Assembly (NCBI GenBank): GCA_900555615.1
Contig: USMB01000022.1
Location: forward strand, 1 to 27,228
DNA: 27,228 nucleotides
Reading direction: 5' to 3'
Source of the DNA: an uncultured Clostridium sp.
Lineage (GTDB): Bacteria > Bacillota > Clostridia > TANB77 > CAG-508
Made by a program: the position numbers and the translations under genes. Shown piece after piece: positions 7,615 through 15,177 of this stretch; within the stretch, counting starts at the first letter, position 1; every line of letters begins with the position of its first letter. The notes below the pieces were generated by a model. That model was not told the origin of the DNA and searched no databases. It saw only the letters and a list, made by a program, of their open reading frames with translations.

Positions 7615-8449
7615 TGGCTATCTCCATTATCTTTTTTAATCTATAATTTACACCTGATTTTCCTACAGGATTTTTTAACATTTTTCCTAACTCAGTTAAA
7701 TTTGAATTTGGATTTTTTAATCTTAGTTCTGCAATTTCTTTTAATGGTTCATCTAATTTTTCAAATTTACCACTACTTTTTAATCTCTTAATTGCTTCTA
7801 TTTGTTCGATTGAAGCATTTATCGTTTTATTTAAATTTGCAGTTTCGCAATTTACAATTCTGTTTATTTTATTGTTCATTTCTCTTTGAACTCTTATTTC
7901 TTCAAATTTTAATACTGACTTATTTGCACCAATTAAAGCTATGATTTTCGAAATTGCTTCTCCATCTTTTATGTAAATTGCATATTCACCTTTTTTCTCT
8001 ACTATATTGCTCTTTATATCAAACTCTTTCAAATATTGCACTATTTGGTTGGCATTCTCAACATCAGCTATTCCTATTTCCAAATGATATTTTTTTTCAG
8101 GATTATTTATTGAGCCTGCTCCCAAATATACACCTTTTATAAGCCATCTTATTTGTTCCAAATTCAAATTTTCAATATTTTCTAGTAATTCTATCTCCTT
8201 TTTGGAAACAGTTATTATAAATAAATTTCCTTGAACTTCTATGTCATAATCTTGTATTCCAACATTACTTAATAATCTTGAAAATCTATTTATATTGTAT
8301 TCACTTTCTGTACTAAATTTTATATTATGACTTTCTTCAGTAATATTATTACTTATTAAATATCCCATCAATTCATATTTTACTGCTTCTTTATTAAAAA
8401 GATTTTCTGTTTTGCTAAGTTCTTCTTTTAATTCCGATGAAAATGACAT
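7604..8449 (-). CDS. whiA: WhiA DNA-binding regulator
   Basis: This 281-residue protein opens with the typical WhiA start MSFSSELKEEL. It continues through the degenerate LAGLIDADG-homing-endonuclease-like domain (GAGSINNPEKKYHLEI near 120-140) and ends with the WhiA helix-turn-helix (NSNLTELGKMLKNPVGKSG). In Firmicutes WhiA affects cell division and chromosome segregation; in actinomycetes it is a sporulation regulator. It is a little short compared with the usual 300-325 residues. GGGGGAAG precedes the ATG. The usual neighbours rapZ and yvcK are absent; here it sits between prmC and hemW in one operon. Confidence 0.93.
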   Translation of the reverse strand: MSFSSELKEELSKTENLFNKEAVKYELMGYLISNNITEESHNIKFSTESEYNINRFSRLLSNVGIQDYDIEVQGNLFIITVSKKEIELLENIENLNLEQIRWLIKGVYLGAGSINNPEKKYHLEIGIADVENANQIVQYLKEFDIKSNIVEKKGEYAIYIKDGEAISKIIALIGANKSVLKFEEIRVQREMNNKINRIVNCETANLNKTINASIEQIEAIKRLKSSGKFEKLDEPLKEIAELRLKNPNSNLTELGKMLKNPVGKSGVNYRLKKIMEIANEK

Positions 8450-8462
8450 GTCTTCCCCCTTT

Positions 8463-9314
8463 TTAATTTACTTGTGTAATGACTACTCTGTCATTTCCAC
8501 ATAAATCTTTTTTACAATATGTTTTTGTATAATGTTCTATTCCTTTTAGAATTTCAAGCACTTCCTCTTTTTGGTCATATCCTATTTCAAAGCACAAGTA
8601 ACTTCCAAATTTCAAATAATCAATTGCTTGATATGAAATTTTTCTATAAAAATCTAAGCCATCATATCCTCCATCTAATGCAATCTGAGGCTCCTTTTGA
8701 ACTTCTTGGCTTAAATAATTTATATCTGATTTTTTTATATATGGTGGATTTGATACTATAATATCAAATTTTTCATTTTTAATTTTTTCAAATAAATTTG
8801 ACTCTATAAATTTAACCTCAGCCTCTAATCTATGTGCATTTTTTTTGGCTATTTCTAATGCTTTTTTACTTATATCCACAGCATAAACTTGCGCACTCGG
8901 AATATATTTTTTTAAAGATATTGCAATTGCTCCACTTCCTGTACATAAGTCTAATATTTTAGGCCTTTCCATTGTTTGTGCTATTTTTATTGTTTCTTCT
9001 ACTAATATCTCTGTATCTGGCCTTGGTATTAATACATTTTCATCAACATAAAAATCCATCTTCATAAATTCTTGCGTATGAGTTATATGCTGTAATGGCA
9101 TTCCTTTTGTTAGCTTTTCTATATTAACAAAATATTCCCATTGTGCCTTTTTATCTACTTCTTGGTTATCATACACAATCAAGTATTGTCTAGACTTTTT
9201 TAAAATGTATTGTAATAATAATCTTGCTTTTAATTTTGGACTTTCTATATTGCTATTTTTTAACATTATTGTTCCTTTTGTTAATGTTTGCTTTATTGTC
9301 AATTTGGCCACCAC
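8463..9314 (-). CDS. prmC: PrmC, release-factor glutamine N5-methyltransferase
   Basis: PrmC methylates the glutamine of the GGQ loop in peptide-release factors, using S-adenosylmethionine. The 283-residue protein shows a helical N-terminal domain, the SAM-binding motif LDLCTGSGAIAI (about 121-132) and the catalytic NPPY (189-192) that holds the glutamine amide. The start is uncertain: two GTG codons in tandem at 9314/9311 overlap an AAAGGTGG site, while a TTG at 9302 sits about 8 nt downstream of it and would give a 279-residue protein starting MTIKQTLTKG. I list the longest form. The gene leads the prmC-whiA-hemW operon and has its own sigma-A promoter. prfA, a common partner, is not in the window. 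Confidence 0.92.
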   Translation of the reverse strand: MVAKLTIKQTLTKGTIMLKNSNIESPKLKARLLLQYILKKSRQYLIVYDNQEVDKKAQWEYFVNIEKLTKGMPLQHITHTQEFMKMDFYVDENVLIPRPDTEILVEETIKIAQTMERPKILDLCTGSGAIAISLKKYIPSAQVYAVDISKKALEIAKKNAHRLEAEVKFIESNLFEKIKNEKFDIIVSNPPYIKKSDINYLSQEVQKEPQIALDGGYDGLDFYRKISYQAIDYLKFGSYLCFEIGYDQKEEVLEILKGIEHYTKTYCKKDLCGNDRVVITQVN

Positions 9315-9325
9315 CTTTCCTATTT

Positions 9326-9354
9326 AATATATAACAATAGGAGTTTTTTTTCAA
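9326..9354 (-). promoter_or_regulatory. Sigma-A promoter of prmC-whiA-hemW
   Basis: TTGAAA (9349-9354) and TATATT (9326-9331) on the minus strand are separated by 17 bp. CCTATT/AATAGG half-sites flank the -10 and could be a weak operator. Confidence 0.65.
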
Positions 9355-9363
9355 TAGCCAGAT

Positions 9364-9396
9364 GCAAAAAAAGAACAACTAAACTAGCTGTTCTTT
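9364..9396 (-). terminator. Intrinsic terminator overlapping the veg stop codon
   Basis: On the minus strand AAAGAACAGCTA pairs with TAGTTGTTCTTT (12-bp stem with one G-U pair, 3-nt loop) and runs into T7. The left arm encodes the last residues of Veg and the stop codon lies in the loop. Confidence 0.85.
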
Positions 9397-9687
9397 CATT
9401 CTTCTTCTTTTACTTTCTACCGCTACTGGTGGTAATAAAGGACTATAATCTTCTCCATTAAATACATCAACTTCTACTGTTCTTGTTAGTAAGTCTGTAT
9501 ATGTATATGACGCTGTACGGTCATTTTCTTCATACTTTACTACAAAAAGATTTGGATATACTTTTTCTATTGTACCTTCTTTTGCAAATTCTTTGCTTCT
9601 TCCTAATGAACCCTTAACTATTATCTTTTGCCCTATTTTATCATTAATGTCTGTTTTTAAGTTTGAGATGTCATTTCTACAAATCAT
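9379..9687 (-). CDS. veg: Veg family protein
   Basis: This 102-residue protein matches the small beta-barrel Veg family: LKTDINDKIGQKIIVKGSLGRSK, then EGTIEKVYPNLFVVKY, then ASYTYTDLLTRTVEV. Compared with the roughly 85-residue Bacillus protein it carries a C-terminal extension of about 25 residues with a basic stretch (SKRRRMKEQ). In Bacillus Veg stimulates biofilm formation, probably through the SinR pathway; the exact activity is not settled. AGGTGAT precedes the ATG. The veg/yabG neighbourhood is conserved in spore formers and supports the call. It has a near-consensus promoter and its own terminator, so it is probably monocistronic. Confidence 0.88.
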   Translation of the reverse strand: MICRNDISNLKTDINDKIGQKIIVKGSLGRSKEFAKEGTIEKVYPNLFVVKYEENDRTASYTYTDLLTRTVEVDVFNGEDYSPLLPPVAVESKRRRMKEQLV

Positions 9688-9688
9688 T

Positions 9689-9746
9689 AAATCACCTACT
9701 TTGCTTAAGATACTTTAAATATAACATCTGTAGGTGATTTTGTCAA
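9689..9746 (-). promoter_or_regulatory. Strong veg promoter with an inverted repeat joining spacer and ribosome site
   Basis: TTGACA (9741-9746) and TATATT (9718-9723) are 17 bp apart on the minus strand. AAATCACCTAC in the spacer (9730-9740 on the plus strand as GTAGGTGATTT) is perfectly inverted at 9689-9699, which contains the Shine-Dalgarno AGGTGAT. Confidence 0.75.
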
Positions 9747-9839
9747 AGTGTGTGTTTTCTTGTCGCTTTTCTGTAGTTCTTCTGCCACAACGTTTTCAAA
9801 GGTGTGTTTACTTATTATTACTTTTATATTACATTTTTA

Positions 9840-10661
9840 TTACAAAAATATTACATTCTTTTTTCCTTGTGCACCTAACCCATTAACTCCTCGCTTTCCA
9901 TCCCTTAATTCGTCCACAAAATCGTCAATTGTTATATATTTTCTCTTATCTGTTACTGCAACATTTTTAGCTACTACTAAAGGATCTAAGAAATCTATCA
10001 AAATCCTTGCTGGTGAAGATGCAAAATCTGCCCCAGCATCCATTAATGCCTCAAAATAACTTTGACATGCTCCTGCAAATATAACTAAATTTTTTCCATG
10101 TTTCTCATCATATATTCTCGCTTCTTTTACTGTTTTTATAAAATGTATAGAATTTCTGTAATTTAATACATCATTATATTTTTGCTTATTTGAAATCATT
10201 CCATCATGTCCAGTTATTACTAATATATCTGGGTTATAAATTGAAAGCAGTCTATATACAACTTTAGCTTGCCTATTTTCAGGTATATTTTTTACTATTG
10301 CATTTAAACCCATTTTTTTATAATACATTATTGACTTTTCTGCATATTTTCTGTCTCCATCTAAATGTAAAATCTTACCTGTATATATAATTTCTTTTCT
10401 TCTACTATGTTCTATGTTTTCTATTTTTGCAATTCGATTTATAATTTTTTCTTCAAATTCTTTTTCTCTTCTTATTCGCTCTTCTTTGCTTACTAATTTT
10501 AAATCTTCTATTGGCGCATCTGCCTCTACTCTTACATCAATTCCTCGCAATATTGCAATTTTTCTATCATCAACTAATTTTAGAATTTTCTTAACTTCAA
10601 ACATTATGTCATTTTTATATGAATTCCTACTAACTATATCACCTTTTTTAATTTCTCGCAT
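9840..10661 (-). CDS. yabG: YabG, spore-coat-processing protease
   Basis: This 273-residue protein aligns along its length with sporulation peptidase YabG: an N-terminal beta-rich domain (MREIKKGDIVSRNSY), GKILHLDGD near 95, PDILVITGHDG near 140-150, the conserved IFAGACQSYFEALMDAGADFASSP region near 200 that includes the Cys, and the C-terminal GKRGVNGLGAQGKK. In Bacillus it is made in the mother cell late in sporulation and processes coat proteins such as SipL- and SafA-type substrates. AGAGGTGAT lies before the ATG. The upstream CATATATTA fits a sigma-E/sigma-K -10 box. The neighbour veg is the same as in Bacillus. Confidence 0.94.
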   Translation of the reverse strand: MREIKKGDIVSRNSYKNDIMFEVKKILKLVDDRKIAILRGIDVRVEADAPIEDLKLVSKEERIRREKEFEEKIINRIAKIENIEHSRRKEIIYTGKILHLDGDRKYAEKSIMYYKKMGLNAIVKNIPENRQAKVVYRLLSIYNPDILVITGHDGMISNKQKYNDVLNYRNSIHFIKTVKEARIYDEKHGKNLVIFAGACQSYFEALMDAGADFASSPARILIDFLDPLVVAKNVAVTDKRKYITIDDFVDELRDGKRGVNGLGAQGKKNVIFL

Positions 10662-10688
10662 ATTATCACCTCTGCTTTTCAGCTAATA

Positions 10689-10697
10689 TAATATATG
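10689..10697 (-). promoter_or_regulatory. Possible sigma-E/K -10 element of yabG
   Basis: CATATATTA on the minus strand fits the mother-cell -10 pattern CATAnnnTA, and its distance gives a leader of roughly 20 nt. A -35 is not convincing (GTCAAATT lies 12 bp upstream). Confidence 0.4.
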
Positions 10698-10753
10698 TTT
10701 TTTCTACAAAATTTGACACTATGCAAAAAATACACTCATGTAAAATTATTTTC

Positions 10754-10782
10754 TTTACTAATCCACCTAACCGTGATATAAT
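10754..10782 (+). promoter_or_regulatory. Sigma-A promoter of the DUF4364-nth operon
   Basis: A perfect TATAAT (10777-10782) is preceded at 17 bp by TTTACT (10754-10759), a 4-of-6 match to the -35. Confidence 0.6.
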
Positions 10783-10813
10783 GTGTTAAGAAATTTGAAA
10801 AAGGAGGACTAAC

Positions 10814-11359
10814 ATGGAAAAATCTATTGCAGATATAGCTGAAAATAAGGTACTAATATTATATTTATTAAACAAACTTACAGATGGAATAAAAAGTGAC
10901 AATCTTTACAAAATCGTTTCATCAGCTAATGGTATAAATTACTTTTATTTTCAAGAATTATTAACAGATCTAATTGATACAAACCTAGTAGGTTCCTTTA
11001 CAAAAGACGAAGATACTTTTATAAAAATTACTACAGATGGAAAAAATTCACTAGCATTAACAAAATCTCTTTTACCTGGAATTTTAAAATTGAAAGCAGA
11101 TAATATCTTTAAAGATGAAGTTTCAAATATTGCAGAAGAGTCATCTATTGTTACTGAATATATTCCTACAGATGAAAACAATTATACAGTAAAATGTAAA
11201 ATCGTTGAAAAAACTGAAACTATATTTGAAATTTCAGCATTTGCTGGTTCTAGAGAAAGAGCAAAACAAATTTCTGACAACTGGAAAAATAATGCAAGTA
11301 TAATTTATCCTAAAATAATAAATTTACTTTTATATGGAGATAAAAATGAACAAAAGTGA
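10814..11359 (+). CDS. DUF4364 family protein
   Basis: This 181-residue protein matches the clostridial DUF4364 family. The N-terminal half looks like a winged helix (ILYLLNKLTDGIKSDNLYKIV, then a strand pair around FIKITTDGKNSLAL). The C-terminal half is a beta domain (NYTVKCKIVEKTETIFEISAFAGSRERAKQISDNWK). No enzyme motif is seen. The fold suggests DNA binding, but no target is known to me. AAAAAGGAGG precedes the ATG. The 3' end overlaps the nth start by 14 bp, so the two are co-transcribed, an arrangement that hints at a shared condition of expression rather than a shared pathway. Confidence 0.8.
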   Translation: MEKSIADIAENKVLILYLLNKLTDGIKSDNLYKIVSSANGINYFYFQELLTDLIDTNLVGSFTKDEDTFIKITTDGKNSLALTKSLLPGILKLKADNIFKDEVSNIAEESSIVTEYIPTDENNYTVKCKIVEKTETIFEISAFAGSRERAKQISDNWKNNASIIYPKIINLLLYGDKNEQK

Positions 11360-11978
11360 TGCAAAAAAAATTGTACAAATTTTAAAAGATACTTATCCTG
11401 ATGCTAAATGTAGTCTAGATTTTAAAACACCATTTCAATTAGTAGTTGCTGTTATGCTTTCAGCACAATGCACTGATGAAAGAGTAAACAAAACAACTCC
11501 TACATTATTTGAGCATTGCAAAACAATTCAAGATTTTGCAACCATTGATATAACTGAACTTGAAGCTATAATCCATCCTTGTGGTTTTTATAAAAATAAA
11601 GCCAAAAATATTAAATTATGTGCAAAACAAGTTTTAGAAAACTTTAATGGAGAAGTTCCTCATACAATGGATGAACTTCTTTCTCTTGCTGGAGTTGGAA
11701 GAAAAAGTGCAAATGTTGTTTTATTAGAAGCATTTGGAATTGCAAATGGAATTGCTGTTGACACTCATGCCAAAAGAATTTCTAATAGGATGGGACTTTC
11801 TTCTGAAAAAGATCCTGAAAAAATTGAGCAAGATCTATTAAAAATTTTTCCAAAAGATTCTTTAAAAGATATTAATCACTTATTTATGTGGCATGGCAGG
11901 AATACATGTGATTCAAGAACTCCTCACTGTGAAAAATGTACTGTAAAAGATTACTGCAATTTTTATAAAAATAAATAA
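11346..11978 (+). CDS. nth: Endonuclease III (DNA glycosylase / AP lyase)
   Basis: Endonuclease III removes oxidised pyrimidines and cleaves the resulting abasic site. The 210-residue protein has the helix-hairpin-helix LAGVGRKSANVVL with catalytic Lys120, the catalytic Asp139 in AVDTHAKR, and the C-terminal [4Fe-4S] ligands in C-x6-C-x2-C-x5-C spacing (188, 195, 198, 204). I chose the ATG at 11346, 6 nt after GGAG, over one four codons earlier. The gene overlaps the end of the DUF4364 gene by 14 bp in another frame. Confidence 0.96.
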   Translation: MNKSDAKKIVQILKDTYPDAKCSLDFKTPFQLVVAVMLSAQCTDERVNKTTPTLFEHCKTIQDFATIDITELEAIIHPCGFYKNKAKNIKLCAKQVLENFNGEVPHTMDELLSLAGVGRKSANVVLLEAFGIANGIAVDTHAKRISNRMGLSSEKDPEKIEQDLLKIFPKDSLKDINHLFMWHGRNTCDSRTPHCEKCTVKDYCNFYKNK

Positions 11979-12032
11979 TTGTGTATATTTTTGTTCAATA
12001 CGGTAATACTACAATAGTAAGAGGTGATATCT

Positions 12033-12161
12033 TTGACAAATATCAATTGTACTTTAGATTGTATTTATCAAATTGATGGAAAATGCTCTTATGATATTAT
12101 TTCTAATTTAAATATATGCACTAATTCTGAATGTGCATATTGTAAGCCAACTCAAAAGTAG
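12033..12161 (+). CDS. Small cysteine-rich protein, 42 residues
   Basis: This frame starts with TTG, 7 nt after a good AGAGGTGAT site, and encodes MTNINCTLDC-IYQIDGKCSY and so on with five more residues of the pattern ending CTNSECAYCKPTQK. Cysteines are at 6, 10, 18, 29, 34 and 37. The CTLDCIYQxDGKC opening is typical of short clostridial cysteine-rich proteins that databases sometimes mislabel hydroxymyristoyl-ACP dehydratase. The cysteine pattern suggests metal binding, but no function is known. It resembles the DUF1540 product at 17622-17786 in style. It may be co-transcribed with nth. A terminator hairpin is built into its last codons. Confidence 0.7.
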   Translation: MTNINCTLDCIYQIDGKCSYDIISNLNICTNSECAYCKPTQK

Positions 12162-12174
12162 TTTGAGCTGGCTT
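12144..12174. terminator. Bidirectional terminator between the cysteine-rich ORF and spoIIP
   Basis: AAGCCA-A-CTCAAA pairs with TTTGAG-C-TGGCTT (12 pairs, one mismatch, 5-nt loop) and is followed by a T-rich tract on the plus strand. It overlaps the stop codon of the small ORF and ends 2 bp from the spoIIP stop. Confidence 0.75.
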
Positions 12175-12175
12175 A

Positions 12176-13318
12176 TTATTTTTTATATTCATCAAAAATT
12201 TTAGAAAGATATTTCATACTTGTCATGCATTGCTCTAATGTATTTCCTGTTGCTCCTACTTCTATAATACATGCCGCTTTTCCTAAATGCTGGTTATATC
12301 TTGAATTTCTTACAATCATTGTTTTAAACAATCCTGGATACATTTCATTTGCTTTTTCTTGAATTTCAATTGCGAATTTCAAATTTTCTTGCCAATTAGG
12401 ATGATATAATCCTCCTCCATTCGTTCCTATTACAAACATAAGCTGTGCAGCTGTTTCTTCTCCTATTTTAACACTAGGATCATAATCACTTTTACTTCCT
12501 ATTGCATCTCTATGTAAATCTATAATAATATCACTTGGATTTGATTTTAATGCATTTTCAACAGTTGCTTTAGAACGTGTATACGAACCAGTATATGCTG
12601 GATAATCATGATATGTTTTATCATGTACTACATTAAATCCAAAACTCATTAAATAATTTGTAAGTTCATCTCCAACTCTTACAACAGAATAATTCATATC
12701 TGTAGTTCTAAAGTTTCCTGTTTGTTCATAATAATATTCTTCTGTCGGTGTATAACTTTCACATGTATGAGTATGAAAAATCAATATATTTTCTTTATTG
12801 ATACTTAGCTGTTTGTCTAATATTGATTCATCTATTTCAAATTTAGTCTCATTTTTTATTTTTACTCCACCTAATTCAATATTATAGCTTTCCTTTATTG
12901 GATTACTAGTAGCCACTTGTATTTCAGCCTCTGTTGGAATATCTGTTGATACTTGTTCCGGCTTATTTTCATTTTTTCTCTCATTTTCTGATGAATTTTC
13001 ATTTGCTATACTTACAGTTTCTTTTACATCTTCTAATTTAGCTAATTCTATCTTTAAGATTTTTTGTGCAAAGTTTTCTTCTTTCTCTTCTACATCTTCT
13101 TTTAATATATTATTTGCCTTATAATATGTAGATTGTATTGCTGGAATTTCAGCACCCAAGCATTCTGTTAACTTTTCAGATATATCTATTTTCAGGATTT
13201 CATTTGTTTGAAATCTTGTAACTATTTTTACTATTCCAAATATTATAATCATCATTAACAATAGTGCAAATATTCTTACTAATGATTTCTTTGTATTTAT
13301 TATTGTAACATTAAACAT
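12176..13318 (-). CDS. spoIIP: SpoIIP, engulfment cell-wall amidase/endopeptidase
   Basis: SpoIIP works with SpoIID and SpoIIM to thin septal peptidoglycan so that the mother cell can engulf the forespore. The 380-residue protein has one N-terminal membrane anchor (about 15-33), a low-complexity linker rich in Glu and Asn (about 75-145), then the amidase domain: HTHTCESY (182-189), IIIDLHRDA, MFVIGTNGGG, and MIVRNSRYNQHLG-KAACIIEVGATGNT near the end. The first His and the Glu of IEVG are the expected zinc/catalytic residues. AAGGAG lies upstream of the ATG, and a CATATATTA mother-cell-type -10 lies 32 bp before it. The preceding MBL-hydrolase gene ends 88 bp upstream. Confidence 0.95.
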   Translation of the reverse strand: MFNVTIINTKKSLVRIFALLLMMIIIFGIVKIVTRFQTNEILKIDISEKLTECLGAEIPAIQSTYYKANNILKEDVEEKEENFAQKILKIELAKLEDVKETVSIANENSSENERKNENKPEQVSTDIPTEAEIQVATSNPIKESYNIELGGVKIKNETKFEIDESILDKQLSINKENILIFHTHTCESYTPTEEYYYEQTGNFRTTDMNYSVVRVGDELTNYLMSFGFNVVHDKTYHDYPAYTGSYTRSKATVENALKSNPSDIIIDLHRDAIGSKSDYDPSVKIGEETAAQLMFVIGTNGGGLYHPNWQENLKFAIEIQEKANEMYPGLFKTMIVRNSRYNQHLGKAACIIEVGATGNTLEQCMTSMKYLSKIFDEYKK

Positions 13319-13349
13319 ATATTTCTCCTTGTCCTAATGTTCCTATATA

Positions 13350-13358
13350 TAATATATG
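13350..13358 (-). promoter_or_regulatory. Possible sigma-E -10 element of spoIIP
   Basis: CATATATTA on the minus strand is identical to the candidate before yabG and fits CATAnnnTA. The -35 match is weak. spoIIP is sigma-E dependent in Bacillus, which agrees with the position. Confidence 0.4.
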
Positions 13359-13405
13359 CTTAATAATCACCTTTTATTACTAATTTATACACCATGCATG
13401 GTTTT

Positions 13406-14053
13406 TTATATTAATCTTGGTTTTAGTTCTAAATAAATAGGCTTTTCTTCAAGAATCATCGTACTTTTTCCATGCCCAGGATACACAATTGTTTCATCAG
13501 GCAAAATCATCAATTTCTTTGTAATAGAATTAATAATATCTTCAAAGCAACCAGTAGGAACATCAGTCCTTCCCCAAGTTCCTCTAAATAATGTATCACC
13601 AGAAAACAACAATTTTTCTTCTTCACAATAAAGGCATGACCCTCCAGAAGTATGACCAGGAGTATGAATTACTCTAAACTCCAATTCGCCCAAATGTAGC
13701 AAATCTCCATCGTCAACCCTCGCATCAACAGTAACAGTTAATCCCTGAAAGCCGATATATGATGTTAAACTAACATCTGGGTTCAACAAATTCTCAGCCG
13801 CATTTCTTTCAGCAACAATTTGTCCACCATATTTTTGTTTTAGCTCATCAACGCCACCAATATGATCTCCATGGCAATGAGTCAAATATATATACTTTAA
13901 TTTTGCTTGTAATATATCAAGCATTTCTCCAATCTTATCTACATCTCCTGCAGGATCTATAACCATTGTTTCTTTTGTCTTTTCATCCTCTACAATATAG
14001 CAATTAGTAGCATCACCTGACCATGCTTCTATCTTTAGTTCTTTTAGTATCAT
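13406..14053 (-). CDS. MBL-fold metallo-hydrolase (glyoxalase II-like)
   Basis: This 215-residue metallo-beta-lactamase-fold protein has the two-metal motif THCHGDH (about residues 60-66), a later metal His in HTPGHTSGG, the bridging Asp in FSGDTLF and the final His in YPGHGKS. This set is typical of small glyoxalase II-like hydrolases common in Firmicutes, many of unknown substrate; thioester hydrolysis is likely. I chose the ATG at 14053, preceded by AGGAAG; the longer frame would run through the terminator of the upstream gene and gives a poly-Phe leader. It lies between the gerW cluster and spoIIP and probably has its own transcription unit. Confidence 0.85.
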   Translation of the reverse strand: MILKELKIEAWSGDATNCYIVEDEKTKETMVIDPAGDVDKIGEMLDILQAKLKYIYLTHCHGDHIGGVDELKQKYGGQIVAERNAAENLLNPDVSLTSYIGFQGLTVTVDARVDDGDLLHLGELEFRVIHTPGHTSGGSCLYCEEEKLLFSGDTLFRGTWGRTDVPTGCFEDIINSITKKLMILPDETIVYPGHGKSTMILEEKPIYLELKPRLI

Positions 14054-14100
14054 TTTTCTCTTCCTTTCCTTTTTAAACAATATTATTGTACTAAAAAAGA

Positions 14101-14126
14101 AAAAAAATAGCAAGTTTTTCTTGCTA
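14101..14126 (-). terminator. Terminator after gerW
   Basis: On the minus strand TAGCAAG-AAAAA-CTTGCTA forms a 7-bp stem followed by a run of eight Ts. It closes the recX-scpA-DUF2953-gerW operon. Confidence 0.8.
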
Positions 14127-14129
14127 CTT

Positions 14130-14609
14130 TTATTCAAATATATCTCCATCTTTTTCTAATCTCTTAGCTGTTTCTTGATAATCAGACTTTCCTTCATTTT
14201 GTTGAATTGATTTATTAAACATTTCATTTATTTTTTGCATTAAATCTGGTATATAGTCTAACAATTTGTCTATGCATGATTCGTGTTCAACCGACATTAG
14301 TTTTACATTTCCTTCTTGTACTACTAAAAATGCTACCGGATTAATTGATACTCCTGCACCAGCTCCTCCTCCAAATGGTAACTTATACTCAATTTCTTCA
14401 TCTTTGTCTTTTCTAGTATATTCTTTTAATGTTTCTCCTCTAAATTCACTTCCTCCTGCTGCAAATCCAAAACTTACTTTTGAAATTGGAATAATTGTTA
14501 TCCCATTTTGAGTTTCAATTGGCTCTCCTATTATCGTATTTACGTCAACCATATCTTGTATACTACTCATTGCAGTCATCATAAGACTTTCTATTGGATG
14601 TTCACTCAT
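14130..14609 (-). CDS. gerW: GerW/YtfJ family spore protein
   Basis: This 159-residue protein has the YtfJ signature: an N-terminal MSEHPIESLM and SIQDMVDVNTIIGEPI, the core TIIPISKVSFGFAAGGSEF, then the glycine-rich LPFGGGAGAGVSINPVAFLVV. The C-terminal 45 residues are variable and charged. In Bacillus YtfJ (GerW) is made in the forespore and is needed for normal germination, possibly linked to the spore cortex-lytic system. It overlaps the DUF2953 gene by 8 bp, the same ytfI-ytfJ pairing seen in Bacillus. A terminator follows directly. The call is secure as a family; the molecular activity is not known. Confidence 0.9.
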   Translation of the reverse strand: MSEHPIESLMMTAMSSIQDMVDVNTIIGEPIETQNGITIIPISKVSFGFAAGGSEFRGETLKEYTRKDKDEEIEYKLPFGGGAGAGVSINPVAFLVVQEGNVKLMSVEHESCIDKLLDYIPDLMQKINEMFNKSIQQNEGKSDYQETAKRLEKDGDIFE

Positions 14610-15129
14610 TTTCTACCTCCACTTTTTTCTCGAAGATTTTTCTTTTTATTAATTTATATATATATTGCATCAAATATATTGAAAATATACCTTTTAATTT
14701 GATTTTTAATAAGTTTTTATTTGAATAGATTGGAACAACTTCATATCCTTGCTTTTTAATAACAATTCCTAATATTGTCCATATCATTCCAGTAACAATT
14801 GCCGTTACTGCTGCATCTTGAATTCCTATTTGGATTGATAAATCAATTTGCTCGATGTCTACATCTATATTTTTTAATGCATCAATAGCTTGTATTTCTA
14901 TATCTTTGCTTTCTATTTTTAAATTAGGCATTTTCATTTCTAAAACATTTTTCTTAAATAATTTTATTTTTTTAAACAATATTAAATATATCCATATCTT
15001 ACTTTCTTTACTTAATTTTTCTTTCTGCTCTGTATCTATTACTAAATCCTCAACTTCTATGCCAATTCGACTTGTATGTACTGCTATTATAATTACCAAT
15101 AAAATAGCTAATAAAAAAAAGAAAAACAA
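14602..15129 (-). CDS. DUF2953 membrane-associated protein (YtfI-like)
   Basis: This roughly 175-residue protein has an N-terminal membrane helix and DUF2953-type features: a charged middle, then a second hydrophobic segment (ITAIVTG-like AVTAIVTGMIWTILGIVI, about 115-132) and a basic C-terminus. The start needs care: a GTG at 15138 lies inside the ribosome site GAGGTGAT, so I chose the TTG at 15129, 6 nt after it. This is the same layout as the AGAGGTGATAATATG of yabG. Translation is coupled to gerW by an 8-bp overlap. Its role is unknown; the pairing with gerW suggests a spore or forespore-membrane function. Confidence 0.72.
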   Translation of the reverse strand: MFFFFLLAILLVIIIAVHTSRIGIEVEDLVIDTEQKEKLSKESKIWIYLILFKKIKLFKKNVLEMKMPNLKIESKDIEIQAIDALKNIDVDIEQIDLSIQIGIQDAAVTAIVTGMIWTILGIVIKKQGYEVVPIYSNKNLLKIKLKGIFSIYLMQYIYKLIKRKIFEKKVEVENE

Positions 15130-15177
15130 TATTATCACCTCTATGTTCTAATATTATTTTTCCTCTTTTTTAGCTTT

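Noticed and set aside
13391..13402. ACCATGCATGGT palindrome as terminator or operator
   Set aside because: It can form only a 4-bp stem, and the T-run is on the strand opposite to the gene ending there; it may be chance.
14054..14149. N-terminal extension of the MBL hydrolase
   Set aside because: It would translate the gerW terminator (poly-Phe) and overlaps the end of gerW; the ATG at 14053 has its own ribosome site.
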